From: Zwartia panacis
Lineage (GTDB): Bacteria; Pseudomonadota; Gammaproteobacteria; Burkholderiales; Burkholderiaceae_B
Assembly: GCF_030410395.1 (NCBI RefSeq)
Contig: NZ_JAUHHF010000013.1
Coordinates: forward strand, 32,544 to 96,543
Length of the DNA: 64,000 nt
Direction: 5' to 3'
Shown: positions 8,468 through 16,214 of the stretch, piece by piece
How the letters are laid out: each line of letters starts with the position of its first letter
How positions within the stretch are numbered: the first letter of the stretch is position 1
Position numbers and translations under genes: made by a program
The notes under the pieces: model-generated
Seen by the model: only the letters and a program-made list of their open reading frames with translations
Databases searched by the model: none
What the model was told of the DNA's origin: nothing

Positions 8468-9253
8468 ATGCCTTTCAACGTCACTCGTCTCACATTCGAG
8501 CGTGTTCAACGCATTGTGTTGAACGAAGTCGAGCTTTCGCTTGTGCCCGGTGAGCTCGTGGGTCTGTTAGGTCCTAATGGCGCCGGCAAGTCGACACTGC
8601 TCGCTGCGATGGCCGGTGAATTCAAGAGTCTTGACGGCATGGTCGAGCTTGATGGGGTCGGACTCGATCACCTGAGCACACTTGAGCAAGCGCGCAGGCG
8701 CGCCGTTGTGACGCAGCAATCCAATTTGAGTTTTGCCCTGAAGGTCGCCGACATTTTGGCGATGGGGGCGTATCCATATCCGCAAGCGAGCCCAGCCCAG
8801 CTTGAACAATGGTTAAACCGCGCATTGACCATGACTGAACTGGTTTCCATGCAAGAGAAGATTTATACCGAGCTTTCTGGCGGTGAACAACAACGCGTGC
8901 AACTGGCGCGCGCACTTGTCCAATGTTTTGCAATCGAACATTACCAAGGGTCAGCCTATTTGCTTTTGGATGAGCCCCTAGCGAGCCTCGATCCCAGGCA
9001 CCAGATTCAGTTCATGCAGGTATTGGAACGGCTTGTCTGCACCGCGCGCATTGGTGTGCTGATTGTGGTGCACGATCTCAATGTGGCGGCGCGCCACTGT
9101 CAGAGACTTGTTTTGCTCAGCGAAGGGCGCGTGATCGCGAACGGTATACCCAGTCAAGTTCTCACTTCTGAGGCACTCAGACTGGCCTTTGGTGTGGATT
9201 GGACGGTCATCGCGCATCCCATGGACGCAAATCGCTTGCTGGTCCTGACTTAA
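8468..9253 (+). CDS. hmuV: Haem-import-type ABC ATPase (HmuV-like), without partner genes
   Basis: This is an ABC-transporter ATPase of 261 residues, closest in layout to HmuV/BtuD importer ATPases. Walker A is GPNGAGKST (near residue 40), the signature is LSGGEQQRVQLARAL, Walker B is AYLLLDEPLASLD and the switch His lies in VVHDLN. No haem permease, binding protein or receptor lies in the window, so the partners must be elsewhere. ATG 8468 is the first good start; an upstream GTG at 8447 lies inside the terminator hairpin. No Shine-Dalgarno sequence is visible between the terminator and the start, which is odd. Confidence 0.88.
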   Translation: MPFNVTRLTFERVQRIVLNEVELSLVPGELVGLLGPNGAGKSTLLAAMAGEFKSLDGMVELDGVGLDHLSTLEQARRRAVVTQQSNLSFALKVADILAMGAYPYPQASPAQLEQWLNRALTMTELVSMQEKIYTELSGGEQQRVQLARALVQCFAIEHYQGSAYLLLDEPLASLDPRHQIQFMQVLERLVCTARIGVLIVVHDLNVAARHCQRLVLLSEGRVIANGIPSQVLTSEALRLAFGVDWTVIAHPMDANRLLVLT

Positions 9254-9321
9254 CCGTATTATCGTGATGAGTCGATTGCGCGAAACAACACAGTACGAAC
9301 AGCAAAAATACTGAGGAGCAT

Positions 9322-10245
9322 ATGAATATTGCGATTGTGGGATCAGGATTGGTCGGACAGGCATGGGCGATCGTATTTGCCCGCGGTGGCCATCGCGTGA
9401 AGATGTGGGATGGGGATCCGAGTGCTGTGGGTCAGGCTGCAAGACTGATTGAGAAACAAGTGTCGGACCTGCGGGCAGCAGGATTGATTGAAGATGCTGC
9501 GGGCCTGATTTCCCGCATCAGTGGGTGTGCAAGCCTCGAAGAGGTGATGTCCGGTGCCGATTATGTTCAGGAAAGTCTGCCTGAACGACTCGAGATGAAA
9601 AAAGAAATTTTTGCTCGGATGGATGCGCTTGCGCCACCCACGACGATTTTGGCCAGTTCGACATCGAGCATCCCTGCTTCTGCGTTTACAGAGGATCTTG
9701 CAGGACGCGCGCGTTGCTTGATCGCGCATCCTGTGAATCCTCCCTATTTAGTGCCAGTGGTTGAGATTTGCGGTGCACCCTGGACCGATGCCAAGGTGAT
9801 TCAACAAACATGGGATGTGATGGAGGGGGTCGGACAAAAGCCCGTCAAGATTCATCGCGAGCTCAAGGGGTTTGTGCTCAATCGTTTACAAGGTGCGTTG
9901 CTGCGCGAGGCCTTCAGGCTGGTCGAGCAGGGCTATGTCGACGCAGAGGGTCTGGACGTCACGGTGCGCGAGGGCCTGGGTTTGCGGTGGTCATTCATGG
10001 GACCTTTTGAAACCATTGATTTGAATGCGCCTGAGGGTTTGGCGGATTACGCACGACGTTTCAATGACATGTATCAGACTATCGCAACCGAACAGACATC
10101 TACCGAGCCCTGGTCTGAAGCAGTGATTGAAAAACTTGAGGCGCAACGCCGTTCAATCTTGCCCAAGGAAAAGCTGCTTGAGAGACGGCTATGGCGTGAC
10201 AGACGACTGATGGCGTTGGCCGCACATAAAAAGTCCGCTGAATAA
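9322..10245 (+). CDS. 3-hydroxyacyl-CoA / L-gulonate 3-dehydrogenase family protein
   Basis: This NAD-dependent 3-hydroxyacid dehydrogenase has 307 residues and the lambda-crystallin/CRYL1-like layout. The Rossmann motif is IAIVGSGLVGQAWA at the N-terminus. ESLPERLEMK and LASSTSSIPASAF contain the catalytic region, and IAHPVNPPYLVPVVEICG includes the catalytic His. FVLNRLQGALLREAFRLVEQG begins the C-terminal helical domain. The start has GAGGAG just upstream. It is followed by a BKACE gene, which suggests that it makes the 3-keto acid that the next enzyme cleaves; that link is inferred from order. Confidence 0.88.
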   Translation: MNIAIVGSGLVGQAWAIVFARGGHRVKMWDGDPSAVGQAARLIEKQVSDLRAAGLIEDAAGLISRISGCASLEEVMSGADYVQESLPERLEMKKEIFARMDALAPPTTILASSTSSIPASAFTEDLAGRARCLIAHPVNPPYLVPVVEICGAPWTDAKVIQQTWDVMEGVGQKPVKIHRELKGFVLNRLQGALLREAFRLVEQGYVDAEGLDVTVREGLGLRWSFMGPFETIDLNAPEGLADYARRFNDMYQTIATEQTSTEPWSEAVIEKLEAQRRSILPKEKLLERRLWRDRRLMALAAHKKSAE

Positions 10246-10292
10246 TCATTCACTTAATCTAGTTTCATTCAAAGCAAATACGTGGAGACTGT

Positions 10293-11225
10293 ATGGCCAG
10301 TGCGCGAAAAGTCATTATTACTTGTGCAGCGACGGGAGCGATTCATACGCCGAGCATGTCGCCCCACCTGCCGGTGACTGCCGAGGAAATCGCCAAGTCT
10401 GCGATTGATGCAGCTAAGGCAGGCGCGGCAATTTTGCATCTTCATGCGCGCGATCCAAAGGATGGAAAGCCCACGCAAGATCCAGAGTTTTTTCGTCCCT
10501 TTTTAAAAGAAATCAAAGCAGCCACCAATGCCGTGATCAACATCACAACAGGAGGCAGTCCTCACATGACGGTTGAGGAGCGGATGCGTCCGGCGATGAC
10601 GTTTCAGCCCGAAGTGGCCTCGCTGAACATGGGATCGATGAATTTTGGCTTGTTTCCGATGCTGGATCGTTTCAAAGAGTTCAAGCATGAGTGGGAGCGC
10701 CAGCACCTTGAAAATAGTCGCGATCTGGTGTTTAAGAACACGTATAAAGATATTGAAACGATATTGAGGCGTGGTTCGGAAAACGGCACGCGCTTTGAGT
10801 TTGAGTGCTACGACATCAGTCATCTGTACAACCTGTCACACTTTGCGGAAAAGGGACTCGTTAAAGGACCGATCTTCATTCAGTCAGTATTTGGTATCTT
10901 GGGCGGAATTGGCCCTCATCCGGAGGATCTGATGCATATGCGTCGAACGGCTGACCGTTTGTTTGGTGATCAATATCAATGGTCCATCCTCGGTGCCGGC
11001 CGCAATCAGATTCCTTTGGCGACGATGGGCGCGGCGATGGGATCGCATGTGCGCGTCGGTTTGGAGGATTCGTTGTGGATCGGCCCCGGGAAAATGGCGG
11101 CATCGAACGCCGAGCAGGTCACCCGGATTCGTACCGTGCTTGAAGCGTTGAATTGCGAGGTTGCGACGCCCGACGAGGCGCGCGATATTTTGGGTCTGAA
11201 AGGCGGAAATAACGTCAACTTTTAA
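10293..11225 (+). CDS. Beta-keto acid cleavage enzyme (BKACE, DUF849)
   Basis: This TIM-barrel, zinc-dependent enzyme has 310 residues and belongs to the BKACE family, which condenses a beta-keto acid with acetyl-CoA to give acetoacetate and a new acyl-CoA. The N-terminal VIITCAATGAIHTPSMSPHL contains a metal ligand. LHLHARDPKDGKPTQDP carries the HxHxR signature, and NITTGGSPHMTVEERM is a further family segment. It is probably co-transcribed with the preceding 3-hydroxyacid dehydrogenase (47-bp gap) and the following amidohydrolase (16-bp gap). BKACE substrates differ widely and cannot be read from these motifs. Confidence 0.9.
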   Translation: MASARKVIITCAATGAIHTPSMSPHLPVTAEEIAKSAIDAAKAGAAILHLHARDPKDGKPTQDPEFFRPFLKEIKAATNAVINITTGGSPHMTVEERMRPAMTFQPEVASLNMGSMNFGLFPMLDRFKEFKHEWERQHLENSRDLVFKNTYKDIETILRRGSENGTRFEFECYDISHLYNLSHFAEKGLVKGPIFIQSVFGILGGIGPHPEDLMHMRRTADRLFGDQYQWSILGAGRNQIPLATMGAAMGSHVRVGLEDSLWIGPGKMAASNAEQVTRIRTVLEALNCEVATPDEARDILGLKGGNNVNF

Positions 11226-11241
11226 TTGGAATAGCTTAAAC

Positions 11242-12441
11242 ATGAAACTCGTCGATGCATTTGCGGACTACAGCCGTTTTGTCAAAATCCGTCGTGATAT
11301 TCACGCCCATCCCGAGCTCGGGTTCGATGAGCATCGGACTTCAGAGATCGTCGCGAACTTGCTTAAAGAGTGGGGCATCGAAGTGCATCGCGGCATCGCA
11401 GGCACGGGTGTTGTGGGGGTGTTGAAAGTCGGCGAAGGTGGCCGGACACTCAGTTTACGCGCGGATCTCGATGCATTACCGCTTCAGGAGATCAATGAGT
11501 TTGAACATAAGTCCACCCACGATGGAAAGATGCACGCCTGTGGTCATGATGGACATACGACCATGCTGCTCGCCGCGGCGTGGCACTTGTCCCAGACACG
11601 CAATTTCACGGGTACGGTGAATTTTGTGTTCCAGCCAGCCGAGGAGATGGGTAAGGCGGGCGCTAAAAAAATGATTGAAGATGGCCTGTTTGAGCGCTTT
11701 CCTTGTGAGGCGGTGTTTGGTTTGCATAACTTCTCGATCGGCAACGTGGGCGGCTTTGCTCTGAATAACGGGCCATTCATGGCTTCGAGCAATACCTTCA
11801 AGGTCACAATCAAAGGTCAAGGTACGCACGCGTCGCTACCTCACACAGGAACGGATCCGGTCGCACCTGCACTGGAGTTTGCCCAAGCGTTGCAGGGTCT
11901 GGTGGCCAAGGTGATTCCGAGCACTGAACGTGCGTTGCTGGCCGTGACGCAGCTTGAGGGTTCCGTGGCGCCCAACGTCATTCCGGATGTTGCAGCCGTG
12001 GGTGGCACGATTCGTACTTTTTCCGTCTCCGCCCTGGATCGCCTGGAGGAGCGATTGCGAACGCTCGCGGTTCAGATCGCCCGGGCGCACGAGTGCGAGG
12101 CCGAAATTTTCTTCAGGCGCGCTTCGCCTCCAGTGGTCAATCATCCAAAAGAGGCCCAGTTCGCGGCGCAGGTGATGAGAGAGATTGTGGGTCCTGAAAT
12201 GGTGAATGACCAGTTCCCCGGAGTGATGGCGGCTGAGGATTTTGCGCATATGCTGATGGCCAAGCCTGGTTGTTATGCATTTATTGGCAACGGAGACGGC
12301 CATCATCGTCTGGAGGGGCATGGCGAAGGTGCTTGTGTGGTGCACAATACCTCGTACGATTTCAACGATGCCATTATTCCCGTGGGTGCCAGCTACTTTG
12401 TCCGTTTAACTGAACGTTGGATGGCCGATACAGCCAAATAA
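11242..12441 (+). CDS. M20-family metal-dependent amidohydrolase (hippurate hydrolase-like)
   Basis: This cytoplasmic amidohydrolase of the M20/ArgE-DapE superfamily has 399 residues and hydrolyses an N-acyl amino acid or related amide. The metal and catalytic motifs are in family order: RADLDALPLQE, HACGHDGHTTMLLAAA, the Glu pair in PAEEMGKAGAKKM, and LHNFSIG. The dimerisation domain is inserted at about residues 180-290. As the last gene after the dehydrogenase and BKACE genes, it may release or recycle an amide-linked form of the pathway substrate; that role is inference. Confidence 0.9.
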   Translation: MKLVDAFADYSRFVKIRRDIHAHPELGFDEHRTSEIVANLLKEWGIEVHRGIAGTGVVGVLKVGEGGRTLSLRADLDALPLQEINEFEHKSTHDGKMHACGHDGHTTMLLAAAWHLSQTRNFTGTVNFVFQPAEEMGKAGAKKMIEDGLFERFPCEAVFGLHNFSIGNVGGFALNNGPFMASSNTFKVTIKGQGTHASLPHTGTDPVAPALEFAQALQGLVAKVIPSTERALLAVTQLEGSVAPNVIPDVAAVGGTIRTFSVSALDRLEERLRTLAVQIARAHECEAEIFFRRASPPVVNHPKEAQFAAQVMREIVGPEMVNDQFPGVMAAEDFAHMLMAKPGCYAFIGNGDGHHRLEGHGEGACVVHNTSYDFNDAIIPVGASYFVRLTERWMADTAK

Positions 12442-12452
12442 CGCTCCCCAGT

Positions 12453-12485
12453 GGGCGTATCAGGGGTAAGAGCGCCTGATCGCCC
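12453..12485 (+). other. Stem-loop after the amidohydrolase gene
   Basis: GGGCG-T-ATCAGG (12453-12464) pairs with CCTGATCGCCC (12475-12485), giving an 11-bp stem with one bulged T. No T-run follows, so it may be a rho-assisted 3' end or an mRNA stabiliser rather than an intrinsic terminator. Confidence 0.5.
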
Positions 12486-12499
12486 CTATTAGGGTGTTG

Positions 12500-12536
12500 T
12501 TAGGTAAAAACTATCTAAAAAGTAGATAAATTTAAT
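12500..12536 (+). promoter_or_regulatory. Candidate OxyR operator upstream of the rubrerythrin gene
   Basis: The published OxyR motif is four ATAGnt elements at 10-bp spacing. Here TTAGGTAAAAACTAT (12500-12514) matches every specified position of the first dimer site except the first base. After a 7-bp spacer GTAGAT (12522-12527) matches 5 of 6 in the third element; the fourth is weak. The site ends just before a poor -35 region, the position expected for an activator. No oxyR gene is in the window. Confidence 0.5.
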
Positions 12537-12565
12537 TTCCTTCATCGACGCGCAGGACATACACT
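12537..12565 (+). promoter_or_regulatory. Possible promoter of the rubrerythrin operon
   Basis: A TACACT hexamer (12560-12565, 4 of 6 to the sigma-70 -10) lies 17 bases after a very poor -35 (TTCCTT, 12537-12542). The weak -35 directly abutting the OxyR-like site would suit an activator-dependent promoter. Confidence 0.3.
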
Positions 12566-12655
12566 AGCGTCAGAGTACAGATTGAGCCGGTTTTTTCCGG
12601 TTCCGCAGATCTAGACTCCACTTCTTCTTCTTAATTTCATTTGTCAGGAGGCTAT

Positions 12656-13078
12656 ATGGCCCAGCTCAAAGGTTCAAAGACCGAACAGTGCCTGAAGGAC
12701 GCATTCGCAGGCGAATCACAGGCTAACCGCCGCTACTTGTACTTCGCAAACAAGGCTGACATCGAAGGCCAGAACGACGTTGCCGCTTTGTTCCGCTCGA
12801 CAGCAGAAGGCGAGACCGGCCACGCACACGGCCACCTCGAGTTCCTCGAGGCTGCTGGTGATCCAGCAACAGGTTTGCCAATCGGTTCCAGCCGCGACAA
12901 CCTGAAAGCCGCTGTTCATGGCGAAACACACGAGTACACCGATATGTATCCCGGCATGGCCAAAATCGCTCGCGACGAAGGCTTTGACGAGATCGCCGAC
13001 TGGTTTGAGACCTTGGCAAAAGCCGAGCGTTCACACGCCAATCGCTATCAGAAAGCTCTGGACGCACTGGTTGACTAA
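12656..13078 (+). CDS. Rubrerythrin, short form lacking the rubredoxin domain
   Basis: This is a di-iron peroxidase of the rubrerythrin family, 140 residues, predicted to reduce hydrogen peroxide in the cytoplasm. The four-helix ferritin-like domain has its ligands in [14 protein letters not shown] (Glu20), [10 protein letters not shown] (Glu53, His56), HGETHEY and [12 protein letters not shown]. The C-terminal rubredoxin domain of classical rubrerythrins is absent, so electrons must come from another protein. The Fe-S oxidoreductase encoded next is an obvious candidate. ATG 12656 follows a strong CAGGAGG site. Codon use looks like that of a highly expressed gene. Confidence 0.93.
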   Translation: MAQLKGSKTEQCLKDAFAGESQANRRYLYFANKADIEGQNDVAALFRSTAEGETGHAHGHLEFLEAAGDPATGLPIGSSRDNLKAAVHGETHEYTDMYPGMAKIARDEGFDEIADWFETLAKAERSHANRYQKALDALVD

Positions 13079-13092
13079 GCGTCTCTGAGAAA

Positions 13093-13130
13093 TTTGGGCA
13101 GCCAGCGAACATTTTCGACTGCTGCCCAAA
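13093..13130 (+). other. Intercistronic stem-loop between rubrerythrin and the Fe-S protein
   Basis: A perfect 10-bp inverted repeat, TTTGGGCAGC (13093-13102) and GCTGCCCAAA (13121-13130), encloses an 18-nt loop. No T-run follows. It may terminate weakly, protect the rubrerythrin mRNA end, or be a processing site, giving more rubrerythrin than downstream product. Confidence 0.55.
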
Positions 13131-13212
13131 CTGCAAGATCTGTGGCCGGCTATGCTGGTCACAATCGTTTTCATTGCACCCGCTTGCAGGGTGACAAATT
13201 TAAGGATCCACT

Positions 13213-14550
13213 ATGTCAAACCGCGAAGGTAGTCTCGAGGCTCCCACCCGTCATCCTCTGGATTGGACAAATCCAGACTTCTATGACGAGGAAAAACTGC
13301 ACACTGAGATGGAAAGAGTGTTTGATATGTGTCACGGCTGTCGCCGGTGCTTGAGTCTGTGCGGCTCGTTCCCGACACTGTTTGATCTGGTTGACGCGAC
13401 CGATGACGGCGAAGTTCACGGCGTTGACAAAAAAGACTACGGCAAGGTTGTGGATGAGTGCTTCCTCTGTGACGTCTGTTACGTGACAAAGTGCCCCTAT
13501 GTGCCTCCACATCCTTGGAACCTCGATTTCCCTCACTTGATGCTGCGTGCGAAAGCGGTCAAGTTCAAGAACGGCGAAGTCAAAATGCGTGACAAGTTGT
13601 TGGCGTCGACCGACAAGATGGGCATGTTCGCGGGTATCCCGATTGTGACAGAGTCCGTCAATGCGTTGAACCGCACAGGTGTCATGCGTTCGGTGATGGA
13701 ATCCACGCTTGGTGTGGATAAAAAGGCTTGGATTCCAGAGTATGCATCCAAGACCTTCCCGCAGCTTGCGACGGCTTCGACCGCATGGCCTGTCAAGGAC
13801 GGCGCGAAGACTCCGGGCAAAGTTGCCATATACGCAACCTGTTATATCAACTACAACGAGCCTGGTATTGGCCAGGATCTGATCAAGATTCTGGAACACA
13901 ACCAGATTCCTTACGAGTTGGTGGATAAGGAAGCCTGCTGTGGCATGCCCAAGCTCGAGCTCGGTGATCTTGAGTCCGTTGCGGCGAACAAAGACAAGAA
14001 CATTCCCAAGCTTGCGAAGCTCGCACGCGAAGGTTATGCGATTGTCACGCCCATCCCGTCCTGTACGCTGATGTTCAAACAAGAGCTCCCCTTGATGTTC
14101 CCTGACGAAGAGGATGTCCAGCTGGTCAAGGAAGCGATGTGGGATCCGTTTGAGTACTTCATCGAGCGCAACAGAGATGGTTTGCTCAAGACTGACTTCA
14201 AAGAAGAGTTGGGTCACGTGAGTTATCACATTCCATGTCACTCACGCGTGCAAAACGTGGGCAAAAAGACCGCGGAAACATTGAAGCTCGTGCCCGGCAC
14301 TGAAGTCAACGTGGTCGAGCGCTGTTCCGGTCACTCGGGAACCTGGGGCGTGAAGAAAGAGTTTCATACTCAGGCGATGAAGATTGGTAAACCCGTCTTC
14401 AAGGCGATGGCAAACAATACACCTGATTACATTAGCTCGGATTGCCAGCTGGCTGGCCATCACATCGAGCAGGGTATGGAAGAAAACGGCTTGGCGAAAG
14501 CTGAGATGGCTCATCCTCTCACATTGATCGCCAAAGCATACGGTCTGTAA
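13213..14550 (+). CDS. (Fe-S)-binding oxidoreductase with two CCG-type domains
   Basis: This iron-sulfur electron-transfer protein has 445 residues and resembles HdrC/HdrB-type or GlpC-type proteins. The N-terminus has two [4Fe-4S] motifs: Cys40-x2-Cys43-x2-Cys46-x3-Cys50 and Cys83-x2-Cys86-x2-Cys89-x4-Cys94; the last spacing is one residue longer than usual. The C-terminal half has CCG-like elements at EACCGMPKLE and ERCSGHSGTWG, plus HIPCHSR. No membrane segment is seen. Placed between rubrerythrin and DUF3501, it probably passes electrons to rubrerythrin or a partner in peroxide defence; this is inference from order. Confidence 0.88.
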   Translation: MSNREGSLEAPTRHPLDWTNPDFYDEEKLHTEMERVFDMCHGCRRCLSLCGSFPTLFDLVDATDDGEVHGVDKKDYGKVVDECFLCDVCYVTKCPYVPPHPWNLDFPHLMLRAKAVKFKNGEVKMRDKLLASTDKMGMFAGIPIVTESVNALNRTGVMRSVMESTLGVDKKAWIPEYASKTFPQLATASTAWPVKDGAKTPGKVAIYATCYINYNEPGIGQDLIKILEHNQIPYELVDKEACCGMPKLELGDLESVAANKDKNIPKLAKLAREGYAIVTPIPSCTLMFKQELPLMFPDEEDVQLVKEAMWDPFEYFIERNRDGLLKTDFKEELGHVSYHIPCHSRVQNVGKKTAETLKLVPGTEVNVVERCSGHSGTWGVKKEFHTQAMKIGKPVFKAMANNTPDYISSDCQLAGHHIEQGMEENGLAKAEMAHPLTLIAKAYGL

Positions 14551-14561
14551 AGGAAATGGAA

Positions 14562-15146
14562 ATGAGCAAAATTTCGCGTGAAAGTTTGATGACCCTCGAG
14601 GCTTATCATAAGGCCCGTCCCGAGATGCGCAAGCAGGCGATCGAAGAGCGCCGCAAGCGTAGCGTCCGCCTGGGCGAGCATCTCAACTTGTTGTTTGAAA
14701 GCGAGCTTTTGATGCGCTATCAAATTCAGGAAATGTTGCGTGTCGAGAAAATTTTCGACGAAGAAGGTATTCAGGACGAGTTGGGTGCTTACAACCCGCT
14801 CGTACCGGATGGCTCCAACTTCAAGGCTACGATGATGCTTGAATACCCGAACGAAGCCGAGCGCCGTCTCGCTTTGGCGAAGTTGTTGGGCATTGAGCAC
14901 AAGATGTTCATTCAGGTCGAGGGTCAGCCCCGCGTGTACGCGATTGCGAACGAAGATCTCGATCGCACAACGGCTGACAAAACATCATCCGTTCACTTTA
15001 TGCGTTTCGAGTTGACGCCTGAAATGAAAAAGTCGCTCAAAGCGGGCGCTCAGATGATGGTGGGTTGTGATCACAAAGAGTATCCGATGCATGTGGAAAC
15101 CTTGCCTGACGATACGCTTGCCTCATTGGTCAACGATTTGACTTGA
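14562..15146 (+). CDS. DUF3501 family protein
   Basis: This is a soluble protein of unknown function, about 194 residues, recognised as DUF3501 by KISRESLMTLEAYHKARPEM at the N-terminus and the conserved context. It is rich in Glu, Arg and Met and has no Cys cluster apart from a single Cys near GCDHKEYPMH. ATG 14562 is better spaced from AGGA (14551-14554) than ATG 14556. It starts 11 bases after the Fe-S gene and ends the operon. It may bind or chaperone the Fe-S partner; no activity is known to me. Confidence 0.88.
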   Translation: MSKISRESLMTLEAYHKARPEMRKQAIEERRKRSVRLGEHLNLLFESELLMRYQIQEMLRVEKIFDEEGIQDELGAYNPLVPDGSNFKATMMLEYPNEAERRLALAKLLGIEHKMFIQVEGQPRVYAIANEDLDRTTADKTSSVHFMRFELTPEMKKSLKAGAQMMVGCDHKEYPMHVETLPDDTLASLVNDLT

Positions 15147-15180
15147 TGTAGCGCCAATCCGATTTTTCCGCTGTTATTCG

Positions 15181-15216
15181 CAGGCCCGAATCTCAACATT
15201 CGGGCCTGTTTTTTTT
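15181..15216 (+). terminator. Strong rho-independent terminator after DUF3501
   Basis: An 11-bp perfect stem, CAGGCCCGAAT (15181-15191) with ATTCGGGCCTG (15198-15208), has a 6-nt loop and is followed by eight T residues. It closes the rubrerythrin operon. Confidence 0.95.
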
Positions 15217-15228
15217 GCTGCGCGAATC

Positions 15229-15267
15229 ATGTGGGTTCTTGCTTGATTTCACCAGATGGACCCACAT
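15229..15267. repeat. Inverted repeat ATGTGGGT / ACCCACAT
   Basis: Perfect 8-bp arms at 15229-15236 and 15260-15267 are separated by 23 bases. Arm centres are 31 bp apart, about three helical turns. It lies upstream of the SDR gene and next to a second inverted repeat. Confidence 0.5.
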
Positions 15268-15273
15268 TTCAAG

Positions 15274-15321
15274 GTGCGTCACGTATGCTTTAAAAAGGCT
15301 TTTGCTCCTATTGTGACGCAC
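15274..15321. repeat. Inverted repeat GTGCGTCAC / GTGACGCAC
   Basis: Perfect 9-bp arms at 15274-15282 and 15313-15321 are separated by 30 bases, centre to centre 39 bp. It ends 43 bases before the SDR start codon. This may be a double operator for a dimeric regulator or a leader RNA structure; no regulator gene is adjacent. Confidence 0.5.
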
Positions 15322-15364
15322 AGGTAATATTGCTTTGCATACAACAACAGAAACAAGGGACGTT

Positions 15365-16159
15365 ATGTTTAGACTGGATGGCAAAATCGCGCTCGTAACG
15401 GGTTGCGGCACACTAGGAGAAGGTTGGGGCAACGGCAAGGCAATCGCAGTGGCTTTGGCCAGGCAGGGAGCGAGTGTGTTTGGTTCCGATCTCAATCTTG
15501 AAGCCGCGCAGGAAACACAACGCATCATCACAGAAGAAGGTGGATCGGCGCATGTCATGGTCGCCGATGCCACCCGGGCGGAAGACGTCAAGAAATTGGT
15601 GGACGCTTGTTTGGCGCAGTATGGACGCATTGACATCCTGGTGAATAACGTCGGACGTTCCGAGCCGGGAGATCCGGTCTCCATGAGCGAGGAGACCTGG
15701 GATGAACAGATGGACGTTAACGTCAAAGGCGCATTCTTGGCGTGTAAATATGTGCTGCCCACAATGGTGGCGCAGGGTGGAGGATCAGTCATCAGCATTT
15801 CCTCGGTCGCGGGGCATCGCTATATTGGTAAACCCCAGGTGGGTTACGCCGCAGGGAAAGCCGCTCTCGAGCAACTCATGAAAACCACGGGCGTCATTTA
15901 TGCTGATCGTGGCATTCGACTCAACAGCGTCGCGCCTGGTTTGATGTTTACTCCCTTAGTAAAACGTCTGGCAGAAAAATACGCTAAAGGTGACTACGAA
16001 GGTTTTGTCGCGCATCGTCACAAGCAAGTGCCTGCGGGCTACATGGGAGAGTCTTGGGATGTCGCGCATGCTGTCGTTTTTTTGGCGAGCGATGAGGCGC
16101 GTTACATCACAGGTCAGACTATCGTGGTGGATGGCGGCATCATTTCCGCGACACGGTAA
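15365..16159 (+). CDS. Short-chain dehydrogenase/reductase (SDR)
   Basis: This NAD(P)-dependent oxidoreductase has 264 residues. The cofactor motif is an unusual extended form, TGCGTLGEGWGNGKAIA, instead of the plain TGxxxGIG. NNVGRSE, the catalytic Ser in ISISSVAG and the YAAGK motif are all present, and VVDGGIISATR at the C-terminus is typical. ATG 15365 follows AAGGGA; a TTG start at 15335 would add unlikely residues. The substrate is unknown. It heads a run with a quinone-reductase-like gene, a PPOX flavoprotein and a CoA-transferase. Confidence 0.9.
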   Translation: MFRLDGKIALVTGCGTLGEGWGNGKAIAVALARQGASVFGSDLNLEAAQETQRIITEEGGSAHVMVADATRAEDVKKLVDACLAQYGRIDILVNNVGRSEPGDPVSMSEETWDEQMDVNVKGAFLACKYVLPTMVAQGGGSVISISSVAGHRYIGKPQVGYAAGKAALEQLMKTTGVIYADRGIRLNSVAPGLMFTPLVKRLAEKYAKGDYEGFVAHRHKQVPAGYMGESWDVAHAVVFLASDEARYITGQTIVVDGGIISATR

Positions 16160-16214
16160 TGGCGAAAGAATTGGATAGTGAGCCTTATAAAGTTAAACGA
16201 ACAGGAATAAAAAA

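Noticed and set aside
13216..14241. A 341-codon open frame on the minus strand opposite the Fe-S oxidoreductase gene
   Set aside because: It lies wholly antisense to a gene with clear domains and strong codon bias, has no recognisable domain and no upstream ribosome-binding site. Strong bias on the coding strand often creates long antisense frames.
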